Below, one piece after another: positions 35,736-50,655 of a stretch of 64,000 bases of DNA; position 1 is the stretch's first letter, and each line of letters begins with the position of its first letter. The DNA lies in assembly GCA_017447865.1 (NCBI GenBank), contig JAFSMO010000024.1, positions 1-64,000 on the forward strand, given 5' to 3'. Position numbers and translations under genes: made by a program. The notes beneath the pieces were generated by a model, which worked only from the letters and a program-made list of their open reading frames with translations, had not been told where the DNA came from and made no database searches. Source of the DNA: Thermoguttaceae bacterium. GTDB taxonomy: Bacteria > Planctomycetota > Planctomycetia > Pirellulales > Thermoguttaceae.

Positions 35736-38700
35736 ATGTCCCCCCTCCCCGGCTCAGTCAGCGTTCAGCACCAGAAAAAGCGCATTAATATCATTGGCGC
35801 TCGGGTGCACAATCTGAAAAATATCAGCGTGGACATTCCGCGGAACCGGCTGGTCGTGGTCACCGGCCCGAGCGGTTCCGGAAAAAGTTCCCTCGCGTTC
35901 GACACGCTGTACGCCGAGGGCCAGAGGCAGTACATCGAAAGCCTTTCCGTTTATTCCCGCCAGTTCTTCCACCAGATGGAACGGCCTGACGTGGACCGGA
36001 TCGAGGGACTTCAGCCGACCATTTCCATCGACCAGCATTCGGGGATCAACAATCCGCGGAGCACCGTCGCGACCGTGACGGAAATTTACGACTACCTCCG
36101 TCTCCTCTACGCCCGGCTTGGAACCGCGTCCTGCCCCAAGTGCGGCCGGCCGATTCGCCCGCAGCTCCCCGACCAGATCCTTGAAACCCTGATGGGGTAC
36201 CCGGAAGGGACGCGCATGATGCTGTTGGCGCCGATCGTGAAGAAGCGCAAGGGGAACTGCCAGGACGTGTTCGAGCTGATCCGCAAGGCCGGCTACGTCC
36301 GCGCCCGTGTGGACGGCGTGATCGTGGAACTGGACCACGCCCCTGCCCAGGACGTCCGCCAGCCGCATACGGTGGAGGCGATCGTGGATCGTGTGGTCAT
36401 TCGGGAAGCTACACGTCCGCGCCTGACCGAAAGCCTGAATCTCGGTCTGCGTCACGGCGGCGGCCTGATCATCGCGACGATCGAGCACGTCACGCCGCAG
36501 GGAAACGTCTGGAAAGACCGGATCTTCAGCACCAAAAACGCCTGCCCGATCTGCAACATCAAGTTTGACGTGCTGGAGCCGCGAATGTTCAGCTTCAACA
36601 GTCCGTACGGTATTTGCAAGACCTGTGAAGGATTCGGCTATTTGGAAAAATTTGACCCGGATCTGGTCATTTCCAACCGCAGTCTTTCGCTGGCGTCCGG
36701 AGCGGTGGGAATTTGGAAGAACCTCCCGGAGCAAACCCTGCGCCGTTTCCGCGCGCGGCTTTCGCCCTGCCTGGCGGTTCTGGGGATCCGCTGGAACACG
36801 CCGCTGGAACGCCTGAATGACACGCAGATGGACTTCCTTCTTTACGGCTCCGGGAGCGATCTTTTCGATCTGGAAGAGTACCTGAGCACCGTCACGGCCC
36901 TGCGCAGCGCGTCCGCATCCCTGAGCAAACTGCTGGATGACGTGGCAAAAGAAGAGGAGCGCAAGGCTTCCGACGAAACCCCGGCCGCCCTGCTCCAGCA
37001 GCAAAAAGCCGTGATGAAGGGGACGTTCAAGCCGACTGAGGTGCGCGACGACGATGGAGTCTCTGCCGTTTCCGTAGGAGATTTCCAGGAAAACGACCCG
37101 GACGACCCGGAATTTTCGGGGATCCAGAAGAATGATCGCACGGCCGCGGCCGGAGCCAAAGGCACCAAAACCAAAAAAACCAAAGCGTCCTCCGAGGCGG
37201 AAAGTGACGCGGACGCTGAAAACGAGGACGCGGACTCCGTACTGGAATCGGACGCCGACGCCGGCAAGCCGACGGATCCGGAAGGGTCGGTGATCGACTA
37301 CGACGCGGACGTGAAGTATTCGGCCAGTCTGAGCGGCATTTCCGACCTGGCGGCCAAAACCTCTTTGACCCGTAAACTACCGGCCATCGGCGAGAAGGTG
37401 GAGGGGATTTTCGACCTTCTGAACGACGAGTACCAGAACGGCTCGTCCGTCTCCTTCCGCCAGACGCTCGATTCCTGCCGCGGCCGGGTGGAATGCCCCA
37501 CGTGCCACGGTGCGCGGCTTCGGCTGGAGGCGCTGAACGTCCGGATCGGGGACCAGCGCCGCAAAGATTTCATGCGTCCGCACACGATTCAGGAACTGAC
37601 CGCGCTAAGCATTCTGGACGCTCTGAAGTTTTTCCGGAATCTGAAATTTGACGAAGAGTTGGAGCTCCCGATCGCGGAGCCGCTCATTTCGCAGATACTG
37701 CCCCGGCTGGAGTTTTTGAAGCAGGTCGGGCTGGGCTACTTGACGCTGGACCGCTCGGCGGATACGCTTTCGGGCGGCGAGCTGCAGCGCGTTCGGCTCG
37801 CTGGCGGGCTTGGCTCCGGGCTGGTCGGGGTCTGTTACGTGCTCGACGAGCCGTCGATCGGGCTTCATCCCCGCGATAATCAGAAGCTGATCGAGGCACT
37901 GCGCCAGCTCCAGAGGATGGATAATACGGTGCTCGTGGTCGAGCATGACGAGTCGATCATGCGTCAGTCCGACTGGATCATCGACGTGGGCCCCGGCGCC
38001 GGCGTGCACGGCGGAACGATCGTGGCCGAAGGAACGCCCGAAACGATCCAGAACCATCCGCGTTCCATCACGGGAAAATATTTGAGCGAAGAGCAAAAGT
38101 ACTCCCTGCGCCACAAGCGCCGCTCGGTCAACACGCGCACGCGGTACGTCACGATCGAGGGCGTGACGACGAACAATCTGAAGAACATTTCGGTCGATTT
38201 CCCGCTGAACCATTTCGTCTGCGTGACGGGCGTGAGCGGCTCCGGGAAAAGCTCGCTCGTGAACGAAACCCTCGCGCCGGCCATCATCCGGAAACTGGGC
38301 GGGATCTCGGTAAAACCCGGACCGTACGAAAGTCTCCGCGGCGCGCAGCGGATCGATAAAGTGATCCTCGTGAACCAGGCGCCGATCGGCCGCACGCCCC
38401 GCAGCAACCCGGCGACGTATTTGGGGATTTTCGACGAAATTCGCAAGGTCTTCACGGAAACCCGCGAGGCAAAGCAGCGCGGCTACAAAATCGGCCGGTT
38501 CAGCTTCAACGTGCGCGGCGGCCGCTGCGAGCACTGCCAGGGCCAGGGCGTGCAAAAGATCGAGATGAATTTCCTCCCGAACATGTACGTGCAATGCCCG
38601 GAATGTGAGGGCAAGCGCTTCAACCGCCAGACGCTCGAGGTCCAGTACAAAGGAAAATCGATCGCGGACGTGCTTCAGATGAAGATCGAAGACGCGGCCG

Positions 38701-39143
38701 AATTTTTCGAAAACTTCCCCGCGATCCACCGCCCGCTGGAGAGTTTGATCTCGGTCGGACTCGGCTACCTGGAACTGGGCCAGCCTTCCACCACGCTTTC
38801 CGGCGGTGAGGCCCAGCGCGTAAAACTGGCCGCGGAGCTTTCGCGCACTTCGACCGGGAACACGCTCTACATTCTGGACGAGCCGACGACCGGTCTGCAT
38901 TTTGCCGACATTGAGCGGCTTCTGAACGTTCTGCACGATCTGGTGGACCGCGGAAATTCGGTCTTCGTGATCGAGCACAATCTGGACGTGATCGCCTCCT
39001 CGGACTGGATCATCGACCTCGGCCCCGAAGGCGGGAGCGGCGGCGGTGAAGTCGTGACGTGCGGCACGCCCGAGGACGTTTCGGAAGTCGCCGAGAGCCG
39101 CACCGGCGTGTTCCTGAAAGAATACCTGGCCCGTCAGTCGTGA
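35736..39143 (+). CDS. uvrA: Excinuclease ABC subunit A
   Basis: 1135 residues, about 190 more than usual. The start at 35736 ([11 protein letters not shown]) follows GGAAAGG; an earlier in-frame start adds 38 unlikely residues. Two ABC units have Walker A GPSGSGKS (44-51) and GVSGSGKSS (about 833), and signatures [12 protein letters not shown] and [12 protein letters not shown]. Zinc modules [13 protein letters not shown]...CKTCEGFG and CEHCQG...CPECEG are intact, and the UvrB-binding region ([12 protein letters not shown] to VDRVVIRE) is present. The extra length lies mainly between about 388 and 530: a Lys/Glu/Asp-rich, probably disordered insert before CPTCHG (587). Lesion recognition in nucleotide excision repair is expected. 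Confidence 0.95.
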   Translation: MSPLPGSVSVQHQKKRINIIGARVHNLKNISVDIPRNRLVVVTGPSGSGKSSLAFDTLYAEGQRQYIESLSVYSRQFFHQMERPDVDRIEGLQPTISIDQHSGINNPRSTVATVTEIYDYLRLLYARLGTASCPKCGRPIRPQLPDQILETLMGYPEGTRMMLLAPIVKKRKGNCQDVFELIRKAGYVRARVDGVIVELDHAPAQDVRQPHTVEAIVDRVVIREATRPRLTESLNLGLRHGGGLIIATIEHVTPQGNVWKDRIFSTKNACPICNIKFDVLEPRMFSFNSPYGICKTCEGFGYLEKFDPDLVISNRSLSLASGAVGIWKNLPEQTLRRFRARLSPCLAVLGIRWNTPLERLNDTQMDFLLYGSGSDLFDLEEYLSTVTALRSASASLSKLLDDVAKEEERKASDETPAALLQQQKAVMKGTFKPTEVRDDDGVSAVSVGDFQENDPDDPEFSGIQKNDRTAAAGAKGTKTKKTKASSEAESDADAENEDADSVLESDADAGKPTDPEGSVIDYDADVKYSASLSGISDLAAKTSLTRKLPAIGEKVEGIFDLLNDEYQNGSSVSFRQTLDSCRGRVECPTCHGARLRLEALNVRIGDQRRKDFMRPHTIQELTALSILDALKFFRNLKFDEELELPIAEPLISQILPRLEFLKQVGLGYLTLDRSADTLSGGELQRVRLAGGLGSGLVGVCYVLDEPSIGLHPRDNQKLIEALRQLQRMDNTVLVVEHDESIMRQSDWIIDVGPGAGVHGGTIVAEGTPETIQNHPRSITGKYLSEEQKYSLRHKRRSVNTRTRYVTIEGVTTNNLKNISVDFPLNHFVCVTGVSGSGKSSLVNETLAPAIIRKLGGISVKPGPYESLRGAQRIDKVILVNQAPIGRTPRSNPATYLGIFDEIRKVFTETREAKQRGYKIGRFSFNVRGGRCEHCQGQGVQKIEMNFLPNMYVQCPECEGKRFNRQTLEVQYKGKSIADVLQMKIEDAAEFFENFPAIHRPLESLISVGLGYLELGQPSTTLSGGEAQRVKLAAELSRTSTGNTLYILDEPTTGLHFADIERLLNVLHDLVDRGNSVFVIEHNLDVIASSDWIIDLGPEGGSGGGEVVTCGTPEDVSEVAESRTGVFLKEYLARQS

Positions 39144-39215
39144 CGAACCGATCGTGAGGGGCCTCACTTCCGGCTGGAACCGCATTAAGAAAATCGAAAT
39201 CTGGAGGGCTTCCTC

Positions 39216-40319
39216 ATGAAAATCATCCTCGCCATGTCGGGTGGAGTCGATAGCAGCGTCTGCGCGCATCTTCTGACCCAGGCCGGCCACGAAGTCACGG
39301 GCGTTTTCATGCGCCACGGGATCCAGCTCCACACGAAGGACTCCGAGGGCAATTCCCTCCGCCGAAAGCACGGGTGCTGCAGCGAGGAGGACGCTCAGGA
39401 CGCCCAGCGCGTCGCGGACCGCTTCGGGATCCCGCTCCACATCATGGACTTTCACGAAGATTTTCAGCAGATCGTCGATTACTTCGTGAGTGAATATTCT
39501 TCCTGCAGGACCCCCAACCCGTGCATCGTCTGCAACGCGAAGCTGAAATTCGGGAAAATCTTTGATTTCGCGGACTCTTTGGGCGCGGACTGCGTCGCGA
39601 CGGGCCACTACGCCCGCATTCTGCTGACCGATCTACCGGACGGGACCCGCCAGCCCCTCATCTGGCGCGGGCTGGACGAGTCGAAAGACCAGTCTTACGT
39701 TCTCCACCGGATCCCGCGCGAAAAACTCTCCCGCCTGGTTTTTCCGCTCGGCGCTTACAAAAAGGAAGAAATTCGCCAGATCGCCGAGGAGATCGGGCTG
39801 CACGTCGCGCACAAAAAGGACAGTCAGGAGATCTGCTTCGTGCCGGACGGGGATCACGCCTCGTTCGTGAGGGACTGCATTTTCCAGAAAACCGGCGCGT
39901 ACCCGAACACGAAGGGGGATTTCGTCACGCTCGACGGCAAAAACCTCGGCCCGCACGAAGGGCTGGAACGCTACACGATCGGCCAGAGAAAAGGCCTCCG
40001 GCTGGCGTTTCAGGAGCCGCATTTTGTCGTGCGTCTGGAACCCGAAACGAACCGCGTGATCCTGGGCCTTCACGAAGATCTCGCCCGGACGGAACTCACC
40101 GCTTCGGACGCGGTCTGGCAGATCCCGGACCCGCAGGAGCCGTTCGAGTGTGAGGTGAAGATCCGCTACCGCTCGCCGTCCGTCCCGGCCCAAGTGACGC
40201 CGCTTCCCGACCGGAAATTCCGCGTCACGTTCCACTCCCCCGTTTACGGCCTCGCGCCGGGTCAGGCCGCCGTCTGCTACTCCGGCGAGATGATGCTCGG
40301 CGGCGGATGGATCAATTAA
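39216..40319 (+). CDS. mnmA: tRNA-specific 2-thiouridylase
   Basis: Adds sulfur to U34 of Lys, Glu and Gln tRNAs. The PP-loop ATP site is SGGVDSS (8-14). The catalytic cysteine is Cys103 in TPNPCIVCN and the second is Cys in SQEICFVP (about 207). RHGIQLHTKDSEG in the N-terminal part carries a family-typical insert, followed by GCCSEEDAQDA. A C-terminal beta-barrel (from GLHEDLARTEL) contains the usual VKIRYRSP. It is 72 bp after uvrA with an own GGAGG site; repeat C follows the stop. Confidence 0.95.
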   Translation: MKIILAMSGGVDSSVCAHLLTQAGHEVTGVFMRHGIQLHTKDSEGNSLRRKHGCCSEEDAQDAQRVADRFGIPLHIMDFHEDFQQIVDYFVSEYSSCRTPNPCIVCNAKLKFGKIFDFADSLGADCVATGHYARILLTDLPDGTRQPLIWRGLDESKDQSYVLHRIPREKLSRLVFPLGAYKKEEIRQIAEEIGLHVAHKKDSQEICFVPDGDHASFVRDCIFQKTGAYPNTKGDFVTLDGKNLGPHEGLERYTIGQRKGLRLAFQEPHFVVRLEPETNRVILGLHEDLARTELTASDAVWQIPDPQEPFECEVKIRYRSPSVPAQVTPLPDRKFRVTFHSPVYGLAPGQAAVCYSGEMMLGGGWIN

Positions 40320-40321
40320 TT

Positions 40322-40355
40322 ATGAATTAAGAATTTTGAATTATGAATTAGGAGT
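40322..40355. repeat. Heptad array after mnmA
   Basis: TGAATTA, AGAATTT, TGAATTA, TGAATTA then GG, close behind the mnmA stop codon. Unit type TGAATTA. Confidence 0.75.
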
Positions 40356-40410
40356 CGGGCTTTGGGAGTTTAAAGGGGAAGCAGTAAACCAAAGGTTCAC
40401 CGTTTCGCCT

Positions 40411-41439
40411 TCATCCCTCGTTCATTAACCTCTGGATCAGCCGATCCATTTCCGGCGTGGTGTTTCGGGTAATGAGCCGAACCTCCGGATGGTTTTTCCG
40501 GTACACTTTAAAAATCTCGTGCGCAAACGGCTGGCCCAGCTCCGTAATTCCTTCAAAATCCAGAACCACTTCCTTTTTCTCCGCGAAATTAAACGCAAAT
40601 CGCCGCGCCTGGGAGCGTGCGATCAAGGCCGTGCCGGTCAGCGTCATGAGCCTCAGCGGAAGCGTCACCCGGTAAAAACCATCGTCCGGATTGGCGTGTT
40701 CCGCCTCTTTTAGCGTCTTTTGCGTGTCGCGATGCACCGAAAAATAAACCATCGTCCCCCGATGAGGAATTTGCAGGTCCCAGCTCACCGGGTCCACTTT
40801 TTCGTAATCCCGCGCAAAAACTTTGTTCGACGAAAAAATGGCGAACGAGTCGGCGATCAATGATGAATTGTAAATCCCTTCCCCGCCGTGCCTCGCCCGG
40901 TCACTGGTGAAACCTCCCGAAACGAGCTGGATCCGCGCGTCATCGAGTGAAATTTCTTCGTTTAACTCTTTCCGGAAAAATTGGCGGATCCTTTCAAAAA
41001 TCCCGATCCCATCGTCGATGATGGTGCAGCGGAATTCGATCGGCGTAACGCGAAGATGGGAAGTGACCCGGGACGCGCCGGAGTGTTCCAACGCATTATT
41101 CATCATTTCCAGAAAAATGTGCATAAAATTCCGCCGCGCCTGATCGGGAAACCCTTCAATGTGCGGGAGAAACTGCTGGATCAGCGTATCCTCCGACGGG
41201 AACGGGCCTTTGAGGGACTGGTGGATCCAAAAATCCTTCTCCTTCAGCCTGTAACCTTTTCCGTCCGGGCTCTTTTCAATCGTCCCATCATTCAGGAGCT
41301 TTCGCAAATAATTACTCGTGGTCGTCCGCGAAAGCCCAAACGTTTCGGAAACCTTGGCCGAAATGTGCGGCTCCCCACGGCCGATCAGCTCCGTAATGTA
41401 ATCAATGGCCTGAAGCCTTTTTTTCAGCGGCAAAGACAT
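40411..41439 (-). CDS. Winged HTH, GHKL ATPase and STAS-like (DUF4325) fusion regulator
   Basis: 342 residues in three parts. Residues 1-68 form a winged helix (HISAKVSETFGLSRTTTSNYLRKLL). Residues 100-240 form an anti-sigma/histidine-kinase type ATP-binding domain with FLEMMNNALEHSG (N box) and IIDDGIGIFERI (G1), but no phosphorylated His domain. Residues about 278-342 resemble the STAS-like DUF4325 (VVLDFEGITELGQPFAHEIF). The architecture suggests a switch in which ATP or partner binding controls a DNA-bound protein. No receiver or sigma factor is adjacent. A TTGCGC-16-TACAAT promoter is at 41472-41499. Confidence 0.75.
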   Translation of the reverse strand: MSLPLKKRLQAIDYITELIGRGEPHISAKVSETFGLSRTTTSNYLRKLLNDGTIEKSPDGKGYRLKEKDFWIHQSLKGPFPSEDTLIQQFLPHIEGFPDQARRNFMHIFLEMMNNALEHSGASRVTSHLRVTPIEFRCTIIDDGIGIFERIRQFFRKELNEEISLDDARIQLVSGGFTSDRARHGGEGIYNSSLIADSFAIFSSNKVFARDYEKVDPVSWDLQIPHRGTMVYFSVHRDTQKTLKEAEHANPDDGFYRVTLPLRLMTLTGTALIARSQARRFAFNFAEKKEVVLDFEGITELGQPFAHEIFKVYRKNHPEVRLITRNTTPEMDRLIQRLMNEG

Positions 41440-41471
41440 AAACTTCCCTCCTCGATTTGTAAACTTAATTA

Positions 41472-41499
41472 ATTGTACTCGTTAATATAAAATGCGCAA
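41472..41499 (-). promoter_or_regulatory. Promoter of the wHTH-GHKL gene
   Basis: On the minus strand TTGCGC (41499-41494) and TACAAT (41477-41472) with a 16-bp spacer. Confidence 0.5.
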
Positions 41500-41601
41500 T
41501 GGGGGGAGAAAAAAAATCCCCCCTTTCTTAAAAGAAAATTTATGGTAAAATGCAAGAAATGAGCATTTCCCACCCTTAACTTCAATTTTGAGGTTTTTCC
41601 A

Positions 41602-43266
41602 ATGAAAAAGACTTTCCTGTTTTTCGGCCTCGCCTGCTGGTTTTGCGTTTCTGCGGTTTCCGCGGTTTTGGCTCAGGAGGACGGTTTTCGCCGTCTTTCG
41701 GTGGAGGAGTACCGCGATAAAATGAAGGCCGGCTGGGTCGGCCAAATCGCCGGCGTCTGCTGGGGCGCGCCGACCGAGTTCAAGTTCGTCGATCGGATCA
41801 TCCCCGAGGAAAACGTTCCGGTCTGGACCCCCGAAATGATCAATAACGCGTTCGGTCAGGACGATCTGTACGTCGAAATGACGTTCCTCCGCACGCTGGA
41901 GCAGTACGGCCTGAACGCTTCCATCCGCCAGGCCGGGATCGACTTCGCAAACAGTCAGTACGCCCTCTGGTGCGCAAACAACGCCGGGCGGACCAACCTG
42001 CGGGCCGGCATCGCTCCGCCGGACTCCGGCCACCCGAAATTCAACCGCTGCCCGAACGACATCGACTACCAGATCGAAGCCGATTTTGCGGGTCTGATCT
42101 CCCCCGGCCTTCCGAATTCCGTCATTGCGCTGGGCGAGAAATTCGGGCGGCTGATGAACTACGGCGACGGGATCTACGGCGGCGTCTTCATGGGCGCGAT
42201 GTATGCCGAGGCGTTTTTCACGGAAGACGTGGACCAGCTCCTTGACGCGGGTCTGGCGGCGATCCCGGCGGAAAGCCAGTACGCCGAAATGGTCCGCGAC
42301 GTGCGCGCCTGGCACGCCGAAAACCCGAACGACTGGACTTTCGCGTGGAACAAATGCGTGGAAAAGTACCGTAAAAACCCCGAGTACCAGAAAGCCTCGA
42401 ACGGCGCGATCGACGTGAAGATCAACGGTGCGTGCATCGTCCTGGGTCTGCTCTACGGAAACGGCGATCTGGACCAGACCATCGTCATCGCCATGCGGGC
42501 CGGCTACGATTCGGACTGCAATCCGTCGAGCGCGGGCGGCGCCCTCTTCACCCGGCTCGGCTTCAAAAAACTCCCGGCCAAATTCTCCGAAAAACTCAGG
42601 AATGAGCCGAAATTCTCGTACACCGAGTACAATTTCCCGGCGCTTCTGGACGTTTGCGAGAAACTCGCGCGCCAGACGGTCCTCGCGGCCGGCGGTCGCA
42701 TGGAGACCGTGGACGGCGTGGAATATTTCGTGATCCCGCGCCAGAAAGCCGAGCCGATGCCGCTGGAACTTTCGTGGGACCCGAAGCCGGCGCTCGATAC
42801 GAAATTCACGGACGCGGAAATGGCTCAAATCAAGTTCCGCGCGTACAAAGAAATCGAAAAGGCGGTCGAGCATTTCTTCCCCGGCTGGAAAATCTCGCAG
42901 TGCGGCCCGGACATGAACCCGGGAATGAAGGACCAGTGGAAAGGGGCGGCGAACGTCCTGATGACGCACCCGCTCAAACGGGAAACGCCGTGCATTCTTT
43001 CCCGCACTCTGACCGTGAAAAACGGCGTAAAAACGACGCTGAAACTGACGGTCACGAACCATCCGAACTACGACTGGCTCCTGAGGATCCGCGTGAACGG
43101 CTCGCCGCAGCTCGAAAAAGTGATCGAGGGTGACGCGTGGCAGGACGTCGAGTTTGACCTGACCCCGTTCGCGGGCAATACGATCCAGCTCGAGCTGGAA
43201 AACTACCCGGACGACTGGATGTGCGAGGCCGGCTACTGGAAAACGATCGAGATCGAGGAAAAGTAA
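41602..43266 (+). CDS. Secreted ADP-ribosylglycohydrolase-fold protein
   Basis: 554 residues. Signal peptide 1-24 (MKKTFLFFGLACWFCVSAVSAVLA). Residues 35-375 show the ARH fold: GWVGQIAGVCWGAP, FGQDDLYVEMTFL (metal site near residue 91) and GYDSDCNPSSAGG (about 301-313). The remaining 170 residues form a beta-rich, possibly carbohydrate-binding tail. Being exported, it is unlikely to undo cytoplasmic ADP-ribosylation. PVC-group bacteria often carry secreted ARH-fold proteins of undefined glycan-related role. Enzymatic substrate unknown. Confidence 0.8.
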   Translation: MKKTFLFFGLACWFCVSAVSAVLAQEDGFRRLSVEEYRDKMKAGWVGQIAGVCWGAPTEFKFVDRIIPEENVPVWTPEMINNAFGQDDLYVEMTFLRTLEQYGLNASIRQAGIDFANSQYALWCANNAGRTNLRAGIAPPDSGHPKFNRCPNDIDYQIEADFAGLISPGLPNSVIALGEKFGRLMNYGDGIYGGVFMGAMYAEAFFTEDVDQLLDAGLAAIPAESQYAEMVRDVRAWHAENPNDWTFAWNKCVEKYRKNPEYQKASNGAIDVKINGACIVLGLLYGNGDLDQTIVIAMRAGYDSDCNPSSAGGALFTRLGFKKLPAKFSEKLRNEPKFSYTEYNFPALLDVCEKLARQTVLAAGGRMETVDGVEYFVIPRQKAEPMPLELSWDPKPALDTKFTDAEMAQIKFRAYKEIEKAVEHFFPGWKISQCGPDMNPGMKDQWKGAANVLMTHPLKRETPCILSRTLTVKNGVKTTLKLTVTNHPNYDWLLRIRVNGSPQLEKVIEGDAWQDVEFDLTPFAGNTIQLELENYPDDWMCEAGYWKTIEIEEK

Positions 43267-43388
43267 AACCTCCGCGTTTTCCCCGGGAGAAAAAGGGCGG
43301 CGGGGCCATTCCTGCCGCCTTCACTGGAAGTTTTTTTGACTTTTTCCCGAAAAATTTCCAAAATCGTCAAAGTTTTACTCATTCTCTC

Positions 43389-43416
43389 TTTACAAAATCC
43401 AAATCTTTGCTAAAAT
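43389..43416 (+). promoter_or_regulatory. Promoter of the 75-residue protein gene
   Basis: TTTACA (43389-43394) and TAAAAT (43411-43416) with a 16-bp spacer; an overlapping TATAAA follows. Confidence 0.55.
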
Positions 43417-43478
43417 ATAAACCACGATAGGAAGTCGTTAAAAACTCACCATTTTTTCAAGGATGAAAAGGAGAAATC

Positions 43479-43706
43479 ATGAACTTTTTCGATTGGATTC
43501 GTCAGGGCGTCAAGCGCTCGGTTCTGGAAGGCGTCGCGGACGCAGTGGATCACCTCGGAACTCCCGTAGAGCAGGATCAGATTCGTGAACAGCTTCTCGC
43601 TTACTCTTCGCCTGAAGCTCGTACTCCGATGATCGAAGCCCATCCGCAGGGTGGAATGCGCAAGCGCCTCGGCCGTGGAATTTCCATGGAGACTACCGAA
43701 GACTGA
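43479..43706 (+). CDS. Small protein of unknown function
   Basis: 75 residues, MNFFDWIRQGVKRSVLEGVA at the start, no signal peptide and no membrane span. Supported by the AAGGAG site 7 bp before ATG, its own promoter and an immediate terminator. A helical N-terminal half (about 5-45) is followed by GGMRKRLGRGISMETTED. The family is not recognised. Confidence 0.65.
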   Translation: MNFFDWIRQGVKRSVLEGVADAVDHLGTPVEQDQIREQLLAYSSPEARTPMIEAHPQGGMRKRLGRGISMETTED

Positions 43707-43736
43707 GCCTCAACATTAGCGCGCAATTAATAAAGG

Positions 43737-43774
43737 AACGGAGAAATCGGGAATCGGTTTCTCCGTTTTGTTTT
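43737..43774 (+). terminator. Intrinsic terminator after the 75-residue protein gene
   Basis: AACGGAGAAA pairs with TTTCTCCGTT around TCGGGAATCGG, followed by a T-rich tail. Confidence 0.85.
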
Positions 43775-43836
43775 GAATCATCAAAAACGACGGACGGTGG
43801 ATCATCTTGGAAGATTGTAATGGAGCGCACCCGAAA

Positions 43837-44889
43837 ATGAATGAATTCATCATTTCAGAAAACCTTTTCACTGACATTTGCCGAATCATCGATTTTGCAA
43901 AGCAAAAAACGGCCTCCGCATTTAACCAGAATTTGACCCTGATGTACTGGAATATTGGAAGCCGGATCAATACTGAAGTCCTTGGGAACAAACGCGCGGA
44001 GTACGGGAAGCAGATTCTTGAGACATTGGCTCAAGAATTGAAAGAAACGTTTCCATCCATGGATTTTTCAACCAGAAATCTTCGCCGCATGATGCAATTT
44101 GCATCGGGCTGCTCTGATTTTCAAATTGTGTCGACGCTGTCGGCACAATTGAGCTGGTCCCATTTCGTGGAAATTTTACCCGTCAAAGAAGACCTTCAGC
44201 GTGAGTTTTACCTGACGATGGCCGCTTCGGAACGGTGGTCTGTCCGGACCTTGCGGGAGAAAATCAACGGAATGCTTTACGAACGAACGCTTATCAGCGG
44301 CAAACCGGAAGAATTCGTGAAGCAGGAACTTTCCAACCTAAGGGAAAATGATGTACTGACCCCGGATTTGGTCTTTAAAAGTCCGTATTTCCTGGACTTC
44401 ACGGGCCTGAAAGGGTTTTACAACGAGCGAAATCTGGAAGAAATGCTTCTCTCCGGACTTCAGCAGTTCATTTTGGAACTTGGGAATGGCTTCACGTTCG
44501 TTGAACGTCAAAAAAGAATGATCATTGATGGAGAGGATTTTTACCTGGACCTTTTGTTTTACCACCGAAAACTGCACCGTCTCATCGCTGTAGAATTGAA
44601 GAGAGGACGGTTTCGTGCCGAATATAAAGGTCAAATGGAACTTTATCTCCGCTGGCTTGATCGCTATGAAAAACAGCCTGGCGAGGAATCTCCGCTCGGT
44701 CTTTTGCTTTGTTCCGAAGGTGGGGACGAGCAAATCGAACTGCTGAGGTTAGACCAGGCGGGGATTCAGGTTTCGCAGTACTATACGGAACTTCCAGCCA
44801 AGGAACTTCTGCGCGAGCAGTTACGCAAGCAAGTCATTGAAGCGCAAGCAAGATTTGAGAAATTTTTGAAGTTTGAGAAAGAAGAATAA
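43837..44889 (+). CDS. YhcG-type PD-(D/E)XK nuclease-domain protein (DUF1016)
   Basis: 350 residues from the ATG at 43837, preferred over a TTG at 43807 because of the GGAG upstream. The N-terminal half (SRINTEVLGNKRAEYGKQIL) is the DUF1016 DNA-interaction region. The C-terminal half holds the nuclease core: FYLDLLFYHRKLHRL (Asp at about 239) and AVELKRG (about 252-258). YhcG genes travel widely and often sit near mobile or defence genes. Here no restriction or toxin partner is adjacent. Base use is a little more A/T than hrpA next to it, consistent with recent arrival. Confidence 0.85.
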   Translation: MNEFIISENLFTDICRIIDFAKQKTASAFNQNLTLMYWNIGSRINTEVLGNKRAEYGKQILETLAQELKETFPSMDFSTRNLRRMMQFASGCSDFQIVSTLSAQLSWSHFVEILPVKEDLQREFYLTMAASERWSVRTLREKINGMLYERTLISGKPEEFVKQELSNLRENDVLTPDLVFKSPYFLDFTGLKGFYNERNLEEMLLSGLQQFILELGNGFTFVERQKRMIIDGEDFYLDLLFYHRKLHRLIAVELKRGRFRAEYKGQMELYLRWLDRYEKQPGEESPLGLLLCSEGGDEQIELLRLDQAGIQVSQYYTELPAKELLREQLRKQVIEAQARFEKFLKFEKEE

Positions 44890-44931
44890 AGAAAAGCTGG
44901 TAAAATTTAGTCTTTTCAGTTAATTAATTCA

Positions 44932-49926
<4,995 letters not shown>

Positions 49927-49944
49927 GGATCAAGAAAGAAAAAA

Positions 49945-50007
49945 CGGGGCCATTACTGGTCCCGCTCGCACTTTTTCATTTTCGGGGTCATTACTGACCC
50001 CGCTCGC
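49945..50007. repeat. Two copies of the 25-bp CGGGGTCATTACTGACCCC repeat
   Basis: Copies at 49945-49969 and 49983-50007, same unit as at 16511-16569. They fill the gap between the convergent hrpA and grpE genes. The second copy ends one base before the grpE stop codon (TGA, 50011-50009 on the minus strand). Confidence 0.85.
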
Positions 50008-50008
50008 C

Positions 50009-50638
50009 TCATGGTTTTTTACTGACGACGACCTGGCTGGCACGTACCACCCGGTCGAAGAGCATGTAGCCCTCCTGAGCCACGACGATGCACGTGTTTT
50101 CCGGCACGTCCGCGCTGGGCATCTGCGAAATGGCCTGGTGGAAATTCGGGTCAAACGGCTGATTCAACGCCTCGATGCGCGTGCAATTATTCTGCTTCAG
50201 CGCGTCGGTCAACTGCTGGTAAACCATTTTGACCCCTTCCAGAAGCGGATCGTCCGCGTTCTGCTGCGTCGCTGCGTCAATGGCACGCTGCAAATTATCC
50301 ATCACGGGCAGGATCGCGCGGATCACGTCCATGCCGGAATATTTACGCTCCTCGACCATCTCCCGGGCGGCCCGGCGGCGCGTATTATCGAGCTCGGCGT
50401 AGAGGCGCAGCGTCCGTTCCTTTTCCTCGGCCAAAGCCTTTTCCAGTTCCTTGACCGGATCTTTCGGAGCGTCTTTCGGGGCGTCGTCCTCTTTCGGCTC
50501 GTCCCCCTTCAAAGCCTCATCCAGCCCCTCGACCTTCGAAGTATCGACCTCGGGGTCCTGCTGCTCCAATTCGTCCTCTTCCGTATTATCGCCTAAATCT
50601 TCGTAAATCTCTTCGTTATTTTTGTTCTTAAAAAACAT
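50009..50638 (-). CDS. grpE: Nucleotide exchange factor GrpE
   Basis: 209 residues. Releases ADP from DnaK. The acidic N-terminal tail (Glu/Asp 9-60) is followed by the long coiled-coil (LEKALAEEKERTLRLYAELDNTRRR) and the beta domain with FDPNFHQAISQM and VVAQEGYMLFDRVVRASQVVVSK. AAGGAGG lies 7 bp ahead of ATG. It is the last gene of the leftward cluster, separated from dnaJ by a heptad element. No dnaK is in the window. Confidence 0.95.
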   Translation of the reverse strand: MFFKNKNNEEIYEDLGDNTEEDELEQQDPEVDTSKVEGLDEALKGDEPKEDDAPKDAPKDPVKELEKALAEEKERTLRLYAELDNTRRRAAREMVEERKYSGMDVIRAILPVMDNLQRAIDAATQQNADDPLLEGVKMVYQQLTDALKQNNCTRIEALNQPFDPNFHQAISQMPSADVPENTCIVVAQEGYMLFDRVVRASQVVVSKKP

Positions 50639-50655
50639 AAGTTCCTCCTTTTTGA

